A stretch of 64,000 bases of DNA, from positions 946,001 to 1,010,000 of the forward strand of contig CALSUE010000001.1 of NCBI GenBank assembly GCA_943789455.1, read 5' to 3'. Both the position numbers and the translations under genes were made by a program. The notes under the pieces are model-generated. The model saw nothing but the letters and a program-made list of their open reading frames with translations. It searched no databases and was not told where the DNA came from. Every line of letters starts with the position of its first letter. Position 1 is the first letter of the stretch. This DNA is from an uncultured Flavobacteriaceae bacterium (GTDB lineage Bacteria; Bacteroidota; Bacteroidia; Flavobacteriales; Flavobacteriaceae). Below are positions 34,746 to 43,498 of this stretch, piece after piece.

Positions 34746-36116
34746 CTACTCCATAGCCTTCTTATAATTAGAAAGTAATTCTTTAACTTTTAAATTAACT
34801 AATACAGAAGGAAAAAGCTCTTTCATAATGGTGTGCATATTAAAATCTATCTTCAACCCATTTAATAAGTGAGTTAACCCTTCTTTTTCATTATCAAAAA
34901 CTAGAGATAATCCAGAGAGTCGATATTCAATTTCTGCAGTATTTCTATAGGAATCTTGAGCTGAAATTAACACCTCAAATGCTGCTTTAAAATCACCAAC
35001 AAATATTAGTAAATCAGATAACGCAGTGTAAATTTCTATTGAGTAGTCATTTAACTCTAAGCATTTTTCAAGCCCTTTAATACCCTCCTTAAATAAATTT
35101 AATTTAATATTTATATCAGAATACTTTCTCCAATAAAAAACATTGTAATCGTCAATTTTTATGGCTTTAGTAATATAATATAACGCCTTTTGATAGTCTT
35201 TTTGATCATAATAGGCTTCGGTCAACATAATCCATCCCTTGTCTAAAAAAGGATCTTCATGAACTGATTTTTTGTAAAAATCAATAGCAGTATCTAACTT
35301 TTTTAGTTTTTGATAACATTCTCCAATTCTTAGATATGCGAATGCAGTTGGGTCATCTAATTCTAGTGTTAGTCTATAGTTTTGAATGGCTTCTTCAAAT
35401 TCTCCAAGTTTCTCAAGTGTTTTTGCTTTTTCCAAATATCCACCAATAAATGATTCGTCAATTAATACCGCGTAATCAAAACAAGTTAAGGCTTCTTTAT
35501 ATCTTTTAAGCACAAAGTACTGACGACCTAATTGATGCCAAGCTACTTCGCTGTATGGACTCCTGTCTAGAAAAGCATTCAAAAACACAATAGCTTTCTC
35601 ATGATTCTTTTGCATATCAAAGCAATACACAACATTATACAAAGAGGAATAATCTTCATGATCTACATCAATACATTTAGCAAAACTTAGTCGTGCTTTT
35701 TCAAAAGCATCTAAATATAAATACTCCATCCCCATCATAGACCAAATATCTACTTTATCATCTGCGTACGAAACCGCAATTTTAAGGTTTTTAATTGCTT
35801 TTTCGTGATTACCATTTTTAGAAAGTATTGTAGCTTTCTGAATATAAACCTCTTCATTAGCTGGTGCTAAGAGTTGAATTCTTCTTAGTTTCTGTGAGGC
35901 TTTTTCAAGTTTATTATCAAATATTAGGATTTCAACGTCTAACAATTTTAAATCTACAGATGATGGGTGTTGTTCTAAGCCAAGTTTTACAGCTTTTTTT
36001 GCAAGAGAGTGTTTTCCTGTATCTAGGTAATGCACAATAATCTCTTCAAACTCTACCAAATCAAAAAAATAAATGCTATTGGTTTTAAGCATTGATTCAA
36101 ACTTAGACAATGACAT
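34746..36116 (-). CDS. Tetratricopeptide repeat protein
   Basis: Cytoplasmic protein of 456 residues made almost wholly of TPR units of 34 residues, at least ten of them from about residue 20 to 440; clear examples are AWHQLGRQYFVLKRYKEALTC and AFAYLRIGECYQKLKKLDTAI. No signal peptide, membrane segment or enzyme domain is present. It is a protein-interaction scaffold with unknown partners; relatives are widespread in Flavobacteriaceae. The gene is alone, divergent from pyrR across a 200-base gap, with its own terminator. Confidence 0.9.
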   Translation of the reverse strand: MSLSKFESMLKTNSIYFFDLVEFEEIIVHYLDTGKHSLAKKAVKLGLEQHPSSVDLKLLDVEILIFDNKLEKASQKLRRIQLLAPANEEVYIQKATILSKNGNHEKAIKNLKIAVSYADDKVDIWSMMGMEYLYLDAFEKARLSFAKCIDVDHEDYSSLYNVVYCFDMQKNHEKAIVFLNAFLDRSPYSEVAWHQLGRQYFVLKRYKEALTCFDYAVLIDESFIGGYLEKAKTLEKLGEFEEAIQNYRLTLELDDPTAFAYLRIGECYQKLKKLDTAIDFYKKSVHEDPFLDKGWIMLTEAYYDQKDYQKALYYITKAIKIDDYNVFYWRKYSDINIKLNLFKEGIKGLEKCLELNDYSIEIYTALSDLLIFVGDFKAAFEVLISAQDSYRNTAEIEYRLSGLSLVFDNEKEGLTHLLNGLKIDFNMHTIMKELFPSVLVNLKVKELLSNYKKAME

Positions 36117-36250
36117 ACGCAGTTGTGATTTGAATTATATAATAAATTTACAATTCATATAAGGTTAATGCTTCGAAGTGTTTTTTTGTTTTCAACAATT
36201 TAATTAACAATCTAATAAATACATAGAAAACCATTTGAAGTCCTTAATTT

Positions 36251-36281
36251 TTTGCTCATCTCTTTTTTTGTAGTATTTTTG
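36251..36281 (+). promoter_or_regulatory. Complete Bacteroidota promoter for the pyrR operon
   Basis: TTTG at 36251-36254 (-33) and TATTTTTG at 36274-36281 (-7, TAnnTTTG) are separated by 19 bases, the standard spacing. Transcription would begin near 36285, leaving about 35 bases of leader before the pyrR ATG. This is the best promoter in the window. Confidence 0.65.
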
Positions 36282-36319
36282 TGTAACATTAGTATTAAAA
36301 CTAAGTTGAAACATTTCTC

Positions 36320-36859
36320 ATGAGCAAAAAAGTTTTACTAAACTCAAAAGAAATTGAAATAATTCTTCATCGGTTAGCATGTCAGCTGATTGAAAACCAC
36401 AATAATTTTTCTGAAACCGTTCTTATTGGATTACAACCAAGAGGTAGTTTTTTAGCAAACAGACTAGGAGATATTCTAAAAAATGATTACAAAATAAAGA
36501 ATATAAATCTCGGTCTTTTAGATATTACTTTTTACAGAGATGATTTTAGAAGAAGAGAAGAGCCATTAGAAGCTACAAATACACAAATAGATTTTTTAAT
36601 TGAAAATAAAAATGTTGTTTTAATAGATGATGTTTTATTTTCAGGAAGAAGTGTAAGAGCTGCACTAACTGCCATTCAATCCTATGGCAGACCAAAAAAT
36701 GTAGAACTTTTAGTTCTAATAGACAGAAGATTTAGTAGACACCTCCCAATACAACCAACATATAAAGGAAGACAGGTTGATGCAATTAATGAAGAAAAAG
36801 TAATTGTTCATTGGAAAGAATTACATTCAAAAGATGCAATTTATATAGATAACAAATAA
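36320..36859 (+). CDS. pyrR: PyrR bifunctional regulator / uracil phosphoribosyltransferase
   Basis: Phosphoribosyltransferase of 179 residues. The PRPP-binding motif VVLIDDVLFSGRSVRAAL (about 104-121) is intact, and the PyrR landmarks LVLIDRRFSRHLPI and IGLQPRGSFLANRL are present. In Bacillus PyrR attenuates pyr transcription by binding RNA; in some bacteria it acts only as a uracil phosphoribosyltransferase. Here the predicted leader is only about 35 bases with no hairpin, so classical attenuation upstream of pyrR is unlikely. pyrB follows two bases later. Confidence 0.92.
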   Translation: MSKKVLLNSKEIEIILHRLACQLIENHNNFSETVLIGLQPRGSFLANRLGDILKNDYKIKNINLGLLDITFYRDDFRRREEPLEATNTQIDFLIENKNVVLIDDVLFSGRSVRAALTAIQSYGRPKNVELLVLIDRRFSRHLPIQPTYKGRQVDAINEEKVIVHWKELHSKDAIYIDNK

Positions 36860-36861
36860 TT

Positions 36862-37791
36862 ATGAAGCAGCTAAGTGTAGAACATTTATTGGGAATTAAA
36901 TACCTAAACAAAAATGACATCGACCTTATTTTTGAAACTGCAAATCATTTTAAAGAAGTTATCAATAGACCCATTAAGAAAGTACCATCTCTTAGGGATA
37001 TAACTATTGCTAACTTATTTTTTGAGAATAGCACGCGAACAAAATTATCATTTGAATTGGCCGAAAAAAGATTATCAGCTGATGTCATAAATTTTTCTGC
37101 AAATCAATCCTCCGTTAAAAAAGGAGAATCATTGATTGATACCGTAAATAATATTTTAGCAATGAAAGTTGATATTGTGGTAATGAGACACCCCAATGTA
37201 GGCGCAGGTGTTTTTTTATCAAGGCATGTTAATGCAAAAATAATTAATGCAGGTGATGGCACTCATGAACATCCAACTCAAGCCTTGTTAGATAGTTATT
37301 CAATCAAAGAAAAATTAGGAAGTGTTAAAGGGAAAAAAATTGTAATTGTTGGAGATATTTTACACTCTAGAGTTGCCCTTTCAAACATTTTTGCACTTAA
37401 ATTGCAAGGAGCTGAAGTTAAAGTTTGTGGGCCAACAACTTTAATTCCAAAACATATCAAAAGTTTAGGGGTTGGAGTAGAAACCAATATAAAAAAAGCA
37501 CTCGAATGGTGTGATGTTGCAAACGTTCTTAGAGTGCAACACGAAAGAATGGATATCAACTATTTTCCATCCACTAGGGAATACACACAATTATTTGGGA
37601 TAAATAAAGAAATTTTAGATAACCTCGGTAAGAAAATTACTATTATGCATCCTGGACCAATCAACAGAGGTGTCGAAATTACAAGTGATGTTGCTGATTC
37701 TGATCAATCAATTATTTTAAATCAAGTTGAAAATGGGGTTGCAGTAAGGATGGCTGTAATCTATTTACTGGCTCAACAGATAAAAAGATAA
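36862..37791 (+). CDS. pyrB: Aspartate carbamoyltransferase catalytic subunit
   Basis: Makes carbamoyl aspartate in the second step of pyrimidine synthesis. The 309 residues have the carbamoyl phosphate motif ENSTRTKLSFE (about 53-63), the HPTQALLD motif and the aspartate-binding RVQHERM/MHPGPINRG region (arginines in LRVQHERMD). Length is normal. The regulatory chain gene pyrI is not adjacent, so it is likely the PyrR-associated unregulated form. It is co-transcribed with pyrR and the small gene downstream. Confidence 0.95.
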   Translation: MKQLSVEHLLGIKYLNKNDIDLIFETANHFKEVINRPIKKVPSLRDITIANLFFENSTRTKLSFELAEKRLSADVINFSANQSSVKKGESLIDTVNNILAMKVDIVVMRHPNVGAGVFLSRHVNAKIINAGDGTHEHPTQALLDSYSIKEKLGSVKGKKIVIVGDILHSRVALSNIFALKLQGAEVKVCGPTTLIPKHIKSLGVGVETNIKKALEWCDVANVLRVQHERMDINYFPSTREYTQLFGINKEILDNLGKKITIMHPGPINRGVEITSDVADSDQSIILNQVENGVAVRMAVIYLLAQQIKR

Positions 37792-37793
37792 CC

Positions 37794-38114
37794 ATGAAAA
37801 TTATTGAAAATGATCAATACAATTTGATTTCTATAGACGGACCTTCTTTGAGTGCACTTGAATCACAGTTGCCCATGATAGACAATAATCACTTACTGTT
37901 AGAACTTTCTGATAAAATCAAAAATATTGAAAATAAAATTAATTTCTTTTTAAAAATTGCATCAGGTTTAAAAGCAAAAAACAAATCGTTTATAATTATT
38001 AAAAAAGGAATACATATTAATGATTTTCCTGAAATATTAAATATCGCTCCAACACTCCAAGAAGCTAAGGATATTTTAGAAATAGAGATTATTGAGAGAG
38101 ATTTAGGACTCTAG
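37794..38114 (+). CDS. Small protein of unknown function, STAS-like
   Basis: 106-residue cytoplasmic protein between pyrB and rnz, two bases after pyrB. The alternation of strands and helices (LLLELSDKI, KSFIIIKKGIHI, PTLQEAKDILEIEII) is reminiscent of a STAS/SpoIIAA-like fold and the C-terminal pattern PTLxEAxDxIEMEEIERDLG is one I associate with small proteins found beside ribonuclease Z in flavobacteria. No catalytic residues are evident. The start fits the coupled operon layout. Function unknown. Confidence 0.6.
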   Translation: MKIIENDQYNLISIDGPSLSALESQLPMIDNNHLLLELSDKIKNIENKINFFLKIASGLKAKNKSFIIIKKGIHINDFPEILNIAPTLQEAKDILEIEIIERDLGL

Positions 38115-38165
38115 AGACTTAAAAAAGCAATAAAAATTATTGGCTTTTAAAAAATTTTTAAAATC

Positions 38166-39080
38166 ATGAGTATAGAACTAACAATTCTTGGATGTCATTC
38201 TGCCACACCAAGAGTTAATGCATATCCAACTGCACAATATTTAGAAATAAATTCTCGATCTTTCTTGATAGATTGTGGAGAAGGCACCCAACGTCAAATG
38301 AGAAAATATAAAGTTGGATTTTCTAAGATTAATCATATTTTTATTTCACATCTACATGGAGATCATTTCTATGGACTAATTGGACTAATCTCTACTTTTG
38401 GAATTTTAAACAGGGAGAAAGAGCTCCACATCTATGGTCCTGCCGGAATAAAAGAGGTAATTAATTTACAATTGAAATATTCTAAATCTCATCTGAAGTA
38501 TGATTTGATTTTTCATGAACTCAATTCAAAAAAAAGTGAATTAATTTTTGAAGATGAAAAAGTTGAAGTAAGAACAATACCTCTTCATCACAGGGTTTAT
38601 ACTAATGGTTTCTTATTTAAAGAAAAAGATAAACCAAGAAAACTAAATATTACTGCAATAAAAAAAATTCAGGAAATCGAAACATGTGACTACAATAATT
38701 TGAAAGCAGGTAAAGACTTCACATTGAATTCTAATGAAATTATACAGAACTCATTACTCACATTAGACCCAGAGGCATCATTGAGTTATGCTTTTTGTAG
38801 CGACACCTCATACAAACCCGACATCATAGATATAATTCAAGATACGAATCTATTATACCATGAAGCTACTTTTTTATCTGACAAAGAAGATTTGGCAAAA
38901 AAAACAAGACATTCCACGGCAAAGCAGGCTGCATTGATAGCAAAAAATGCTAGTGTTAAAAAGTTAATTATTGGACACTATTCCAGTCGATATAAAGACA
39001 TCTCTTTATTTAAAAAAGAAGCTGAAGAAATTTTCAAGGATGTAATTTTAGCTGAGGCTGGAAAAGTTATATCAATATGA
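38166..39080 (+). CDS. rnz: Ribonuclease Z
   Basis: Zinc endonuclease that trims the 3' end of tRNA precursors. The metallo-beta-lactamase signature HLHGDHFYGL is at about residues 61-70, with further ligands in the LHHRVYTNGF, FCSDTSY and RHSTAKQAA segments and a C-terminal IIGHYSSRY. Length 304 matches the short bacterial form. It is the last gene of the pyrR-pyrB run and converges with the small membrane protein gene. It implies that some tRNA genes lack an encoded CCA or have long trailers, though none is in this window. Confidence 0.94.
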   Translation: MSIELTILGCHSATPRVNAYPTAQYLEINSRSFLIDCGEGTQRQMRKYKVGFSKINHIFISHLHGDHFYGLIGLISTFGILNREKELHIYGPAGIKEVINLQLKYSKSHLKYDLIFHELNSKKSELIFEDEKVEVRTIPLHHRVYTNGFLFKEKDKPRKLNITAIKKIQEIETCDYNNLKAGKDFTLNSNEIIQNSLLTLDPEASLSYAFCSDTSYKPDIIDIIQDTNLLYHEATFLSDKEDLAKKTRHSTAKQAALIAKNASVKKLIIGHYSSRYKDISLFKKEAEEIFKDVILAEAGKVISI

Positions 39081-39107
39081 CAATGTCCAATAAAAAAATT
39101 ATATTTT

Positions 39108-39302
39108 TTATTTATTCTTTATTTTAGGTACACTATCCCTCTCTGAAAAAATTGAGTCCTTGTTCTTTTCATAACTATGACTTTCAATTGAACTATTTTT
39201 TTTATTCACGGGAACATCAATTATATCATCAATGAAGAAAAAAGTATAAACGGCGTAAACAATCAATGTAACTACAGTAACTCTTATAAATCTATTTTTC
39301 AT
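39108..39302 (-). CDS. Small single-pass membrane protein
   Basis: Protein of 64 residues with one N-terminal transmembrane helix (about 6-24, IRVTVVTLIVYAVYTFFF) followed by a charged, Ser- and Lys-rich tail. The frame is open to 39350, but that extension lies inside the preceding CoA-binding gene; the ATG at 39302, 11 bases after that gene ends, is preferred. I do not recognise the family. Third gene of the fabH run. Confidence 0.5.
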   Translation of the reverse strand: MKNRFIRVTVVTLIVYAVYTFFFIDDIIDVPVNKKNSSIESHSYEKNKDSIFSERDSVPKIKNK

Positions 39303-39313
39303 AACTAAAGGTA

Positions 39314-39676
39314 TTAGTATTGTCTGGTCGATAGTAAAACCAAAGTGCACGCAGCTTCGTTTTTAATCCCATTTTGCGCTAAGATTTTTTGAAATTCTTC
39401 ATTTTCAGTTCCTGGGTTAAAAATTACCCTATCTGGGTTTAAAGCCACCACGTATGTATAAAAGCTAACTTGATTTACCGGACTTAGATACAAGCTAACA
39501 GTATCAATATTTTTAAATATTTTTTTTTCGATGCCTACTTTAACGTTGGCAACACACCCCTCTTTGAAGCCAATAGCTCTAACTTGATGGTTATCACCTA
39601 TTAATTTATGAATAACTTTATTTGAATATCTTGCTTCTTTTAGAGAAACACCTAGAACTAATGTTTTTTTTCCCAT
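39314..39676 (-). CDS. CoA-binding domain protein (YccU-like)
   Basis: Small Rossmann-fold protein of 120 residues in the CoA_binding_2 family. The N-terminal VLGVSLKEARYSNKVIHKLI and C-terminal FNPGTENEEFQKILAQNGIKNEAACTLVLL segments (shown here in parts: FNPGTENEE, ACTLVLL) fit the family. Its role is unknown; relatives bind coenzyme A in crystals. It starts nine bases after fabH, an acyl-CoA-using enzyme, which suggests but does not prove a metabolic link. Confidence 0.8.
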   Translation of the reverse strand: MGKKTLVLGVSLKEARYSNKVIHKLIGDNHQVRAIGFKEGCVANVKVGIEKKIFKNIDTVSLYLSPVNQVSFYTYVVALNPDRVIFNPGTENEEFQKILAQNGIKNEAACTLVLLSTRQY

Positions 39677-39685
39677 TCTAAAATA

Positions 39686-40693
39686 TTACCATCGAACCAC
39701 TACACTTCCCCAAGTAAAACCACTTCCAAAGGCTGCCAAAACTACCAAATCACCGTCATTAATCTTACCTTTTTCCCAAGCTTCTGTTAATGCAATTATT
39801 ACTGAAGCTGCTGTAGTATTTCCATAATTCATAATGTTATTATAAACTTGGTCATCATTCAATTGAAATTTACGCTGAATAAATTGTGCTATTCTTAAGT
39901 TTGCTTGATGTGGAATTAACATATTTATATCCTCTTTTTTAAGGCCATTTGCTTCTAAACCTTCAATAATCGCCTCTGAAAACCTAACAACTGCATGTTT
40001 AAAAACAAACTGTCCATTCATGTAAGGATAATATGACTCATCATCTGGATTGTTTTCTGCAATAATTTCAGGAACCCAACGACTTGTAGATGGGCCTTCC
40101 AATGCTAACTCCCTGGCATGTTTACCTTCAGAATGAAGATGAGATGATAAAATTCCTTTTCCATCCTCTTCACTTCTTGATAATACTGCAGCTCCTGCTC
40201 CATCTCCAAATATAACAGTTACATTTCTACCTCTAGTTGAACGTTCTAAACCTCCAGAATGGTTTTCAGCACCAATTACTAGAATGTTTTTATACATTCC
40301 TGTTTTTATAAATTGGTCTGCAACAGATAATGAATAAATAAAACCAGAGCATTGATTTCTAACATCCAAAGCACCAATTGTTGGCATATCTAGCATGTCT
40401 TGAACTCTTACTCCCCCACCTGGAAAATACATATCTGGACTTAATGTAGCAAAAACAATAAAATCAATATCATCTTTAGTTAAACCAGCCCTTTCAATGG
40501 CAATTTTAGCAGCTTTCACCGCCATAGTTGATGTTGTTTCTCCAGTAGCTGGATCAATCCACCTGCGCTCCTTGATACCAGTTCTCTCCTGTATCCATTC
40601 ATCAGTTGTATCCATCCATTCTTTCAAATCATCATTTGTTACCACATTTTCAGGCACATAATACCCTAATCCAGTAATTTTAGAATTGTACAT
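39686..40693 (-). CDS. fabH: 3-oxoacyl-[ACP] synthase III
   Basis: Starts fatty acid synthesis by condensing an acyl-CoA with malonyl-ACP; in Bacteroidota it commonly accepts branched acyl-CoAs. The 335-residue chain has the full Cys-His-Asn triad (NQCSGFIYSL near residue 120, IPHQANLRIAQ and NYGNTTAASV near the C-terminus) and the IKERRW N-terminal loop. The branched-chain E2 gene elsewhere in this window would supply such primers, an inference. It is followed by the CoA-binding gene. Confidence 0.94.
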   Translation of the reverse strand: MYNSKITGLGYYVPENVVTNDDLKEWMDTTDEWIQERTGIKERRWIDPATGETTSTMAVKAAKIAIERAGLTKDDIDFIVFATLSPDMYFPGGGVRVQDMLDMPTIGALDVRNQCSGFIYSLSVADQFIKTGMYKNILVIGAENHSGGLERSTRGRNVTVIFGDGAGAAVLSRSEEDGKGILSSHLHSEGKHARELALEGPSTSRWVPEIIAENNPDDESYYPYMNGQFVFKHAVVRFSEAIIEGLEANGLKKEDINMLIPHQANLRIAQFIQRKFQLNDDQVYNNIMNYGNTTAASVIIALTEAWEKGKINDGDLVVLAAFGSGFTWGSVVVRW

Positions 40694-40807
40694 ATATTAG
40701 GTTTAATTTATTGTTTATAGTGATTCATAAAGATAGCAAAAATACTTATTTAAACTAAGGTATCTTGCGGAAGAGGTTCTGTTTACTATGCCATCTTGTC
40801 ATAATAA

Positions 40808-40815
40808 TACCTTTG
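40808..40815 (+). promoter_or_regulatory. -7 promoter element for htpG
   Basis: TACCTTTG matches TAnnTTTG about 53 bases before the htpG start. It falls inside a short inverted repeat, AATACC TTT GGTATT (40806-40820), followed by a T run, so the same bases could also form a weak hairpin. No -33 TTTG is seen at the standard distance. A heat-shock-type promoter was not recognised. Confidence 0.35.
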
Positions 40816-40868
40816 GTATTTTTTTTGACATATAATAAACAAATAAAAAAAACTTAAATCACATAATT

Positions 40869-42773
40869 ATGAGTAAAGGAAATATTAATGTATCGGTAGA
40901 AAACATCTTTCCATTAATTAAAAAGTTCTTGTATTCTGATCACGAAATATTTTTACGTGAGCTTATATCCAATGGAACAGATGCAACTTCTAAACTAAAA
41001 CACTTAATAGCTATAGGTGAAGCAAAAATAGAATTAGGTGATGCTAAGATTGAAATTAGTTTAGACAAGGAAGCAAAAACACTTAGTATAAAAGATCAAG
41101 GGCTAGGAATGACTGCTGAAGAAGTTGAAAAATACATCAATCAAATTGCATTTTCTGGTGCTGAAGAATTTTTAGATAAATACAAAGACAATGAAGCTGG
41201 AATTATTGGTCATTTTGGTCTTGGTTTTTACTCTGCTTTTATGGTAGCAGACAAAGTTGACATTATCACTAAATCTTTTAAAGATGAGCCAGCAGCTCAT
41301 TGGTCTTGTGATGGATCTCCAGAATATACGCTTGTAGAACATGAAAAGTCAGATAGAGGTACAGAAATTGTTTTACACATAGCTGAAGACTCTACTGAAT
41401 TTTTAGAAGAATCTAAAATTTCTGAATTGTTAAACAAATACAATCGTTTTAACCAGGTACCTATTAAATTTGGAACTAAAGAAATTAATGACCCAGAATT
41501 TACTCCAAAGACAACTAAGGATAAAGATGGTAAAGAAACTACTGAACCTCACAAACAAATTACAGTTGATAAAATAATTAACAATACAGATCCTGCCTGG
41601 ACAAAAAAACCAGCAGATCTTGAAGCTGAAGATTACACCAATTTCTACAGAGAATTGTATCCAACACAATTTGAAGAATCGTTATTTCACATTCATTTAA
41701 ATGTAGATTATCCATTCAATTTAACAGGAATTTTATTTTTTCCAAAGTTAAGTCCGAGTATGGATATGCAAAAAGATAAAATTCAATTATACCAAAATCA
41801 AGTTTTTGTTACTGATAATGTTGAAGGAATCGTTCCCGACTTTTTACAAATGTTAAAAGGTGTAATTGATTCTCCAGATATTCCCTTGAACGTTTCTCGT
41901 TCCTATTTACAAGCAGATGGAGCAGTAAAAAAGATTTCTGGATATATTACTAAAAAAGTAGGTGATAAATTAGCTTCACTTTTTAAAAATAATCGTGAAG
42001 ATTTTGAATCAAAATGGAATGATATTAAAGTAATTATAGAATATGGGATGTTATCAGAAGACAAATTCTTTGATAAAGCTCAAAAATTCGCATTGTATCC
42101 AACAGTAGATGATTCTTTCTTTACATTTGAGGAATTTCTTGAGAAAACTAAAGATGCACAAACAGACAAAGATGGAAATCAAATCATTTTATATGCTGCA
42201 AATAAAGACGCTCAACACAGTTATATTCAATCTGCTAAAGATAAAGGTTATGAAGTTTTACTTTTAGACTCTCCAATTATATCTCATTTAATGCAGAAAT
42301 TAGAGTCTTCAAATGACAAAGTGAAGTTTACCAGAGTTGATGCAGATCATATTGATAATTTAATTAAAAAAGATGACACTGTTATTTCTAAATTATCTGA
42401 TGAGGAAAAGGAAACCCTCAAGCCTATGATCGAAAATGCAGTTCCAAAGCAAACCTATACCGTTCAATTAGAAGCTATGGATTCAAATGCATCTCCATTC
42501 ATAATTACAGTTCCAGAGTTTATGAGAAGAATGAAAGAAATGAGTGCTTCAGGTGGAGGTGGAATGATGGGTATGGGAAATCTTCCAGAAATGTATAACT
42601 TAGTAGTGAACACCAATCACGCGCTTGTAGGTGAGATTTTAAACACTAAAACTGCAAAAAAACGTGATCGTTTAATTTCTCAATCTTTTGATTTAGCTAA
42701 ATTATCTCAAAACTTATTACACGGAGAGGAATTGACTAATTTTATTAAACGAAGCTATGACTTAATAAAGTAA
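40869..42773 (+). CDS. htpG: Molecular chaperone HtpG (Hsp90)
   Basis: ATP-dependent chaperone of 634 residues. The N-terminal ATPase has LRELISNGTDATSKL (Mg-binding Asn), IKDQGLGMTAEEV, and GHFGLGFYSAFMVAD, the lid and nucleotide motifs of Hsp90. A charged insert near residues 210-245 (DKDGKETTEPH) separates it from the middle domain with the catalytic-loop segment PLNVSRSYLQ. The C-terminal dimerisation domain has a Gly/Met-rich linker (GGGGMMGMGNLPEMYN). A strong terminator follows. It is a single gene. Confidence 0.96.
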   Translation: MSKGNINVSVENIFPLIKKFLYSDHEIFLRELISNGTDATSKLKHLIAIGEAKIELGDAKIEISLDKEAKTLSIKDQGLGMTAEEVEKYINQIAFSGAEEFLDKYKDNEAGIIGHFGLGFYSAFMVADKVDIITKSFKDEPAAHWSCDGSPEYTLVEHEKSDRGTEIVLHIAEDSTEFLEESKISELLNKYNRFNQVPIKFGTKEINDPEFTPKTTKDKDGKETTEPHKQITVDKIINNTDPAWTKKPADLEAEDYTNFYRELYPTQFEESLFHIHLNVDYPFNLTGILFFPKLSPSMDMQKDKIQLYQNQVFVTDNVEGIVPDFLQMLKGVIDSPDIPLNVSRSYLQADGAVKKISGYITKKVGDKLASLFKNNREDFESKWNDIKVIIEYGMLSEDKFFDKAQKFALYPTVDDSFFTFEEFLEKTKDAQTDKDGNQIILYAANKDAQHSYIQSAKDKGYEVLLLDSPIISHLMQKLESSNDKVKFTRVDADHIDNLIKKDDTVISKLSDEEKETLKPMIENAVPKQTYTVQLEAMDSNASPFIITVPEFMRRMKEMSASGGGGMMGMGNLPEMYNLVVNTNHALVGEILNTKTAKKRDRLISQSFDLAKLSQNLLHGEELTNFIKRSYDLIK

Positions 42774-42796
42774 GTTATAGAAAGATTTTCTTTTTT

Positions 42797-42830
42797 ATAA
42801 GGCCTCTTTGTATTTGCAAAGAGGCTTTAT
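42797..42830 (+). terminator. Intrinsic terminator of htpG
   Basis: A 14-base-pair stem with one G-T wobble (42797-42810 with 42817-42830), a six-base loop and a following run of seven Ts. It is the strongest hairpin terminator in the window. Confidence 0.9.
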
Positions 42831-42867
42831 TTTTTTATAAACTTTAAAAATTCGAAGATTAAATTTA

Positions 42868-42875
42868 TATTTTTG
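42868..42875 (+). promoter_or_regulatory. -7 promoter element for the acetyltransferase gene
   Basis: TATTTTTG (TAnnTTTG) is 26 bases before the ATG at 42902 and downstream of the htpG terminator, so it would serve only the acetyltransferase gene. A TTTA sits about 21 bases upstream as a weak -33. Confidence 0.4.
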
Positions 42876-42901
42876 AATCTATTATAGATCTAATTTAGCT
42901 A

Positions 42902-43417
42902 ATGATTAGTATTAGAAAAGCTACAACTGAAGATGCACTTCTATTAGCCTCATTGAGTATTGAGGCTTTTATGCCTGCACACGGCCATAGCGCACCCAAA
43001 GAGGATATTTCATCATACATTGAAGCAAATTTTAGTGTAGAAAACTTTAAAAAAGAAATTACAAACCCTGACTTTGAATATTATCTTATCTATCACTCAT
43101 CGAAAGTTGCCGGATTTTCAAAAATTATATTTAACGATCCAAATATTCATATATCTGATAATCATGTTACTAAAATGGAACGATTATATTTATTAAAAGA
43201 ATTTTATGGCTTAGGTATTGGATTAAAACTTATGAATTTTAATTCAAAGCTAGCACAAAAAAAAGAACAGCGTGGTGTTTGGTTAGAGGTTTGGATTGAG
43301 AACTTCAGAGCTATTAAGTTTTATGAAAAAGTAGGATTTAAGATTGTAGGAAAAGCAAATTTCACTGTTTCGAAAACACATTCTAATCCTAACTATATTA
43401 TGTATTTAGAATTTTAA
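42902..43417 (+). CDS. GNAT-family N-acetyltransferase
   Basis: 171-residue acetyl-CoA-dependent acetyltransferase. The family landmarks are IRKATTEDALLLASLS at the N-terminus, the ERLYLLKEFYGLGIGLKLM strand-loop-helix (pyrophosphate-binding R/Q-x-x-G-x-G/A equivalent is YGLGIG) and the terminal VWIENFRAIKFYEKVGFKIVG. The substrate cannot be predicted; it is similar in layout to small-molecule or protein N-acetyltransferases. It has its own promoter-like element and no obvious partner genes. Confidence 0.9.
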   Translation: MISIRKATTEDALLLASLSIEAFMPAHGHSAPKEDISSYIEANFSVENFKKEITNPDFEYYLIYHSSKVAGFSKIIFNDPNIHISDNHVTKMERLYLLKEFYGLGIGLKLMNFNSKLAQKKEQRGVWLEVWIENFRAIKFYEKVGFKIVGKANFTVSKTHSNPNYIMYLEF

Positions 43418-43498
43418 AACCCATAAAAAATTAAAGAAATTATTTCAATTCGTAGTAGCTCTCAAAATTGTATATTTAATAATCTAAAATAGAGTCCC

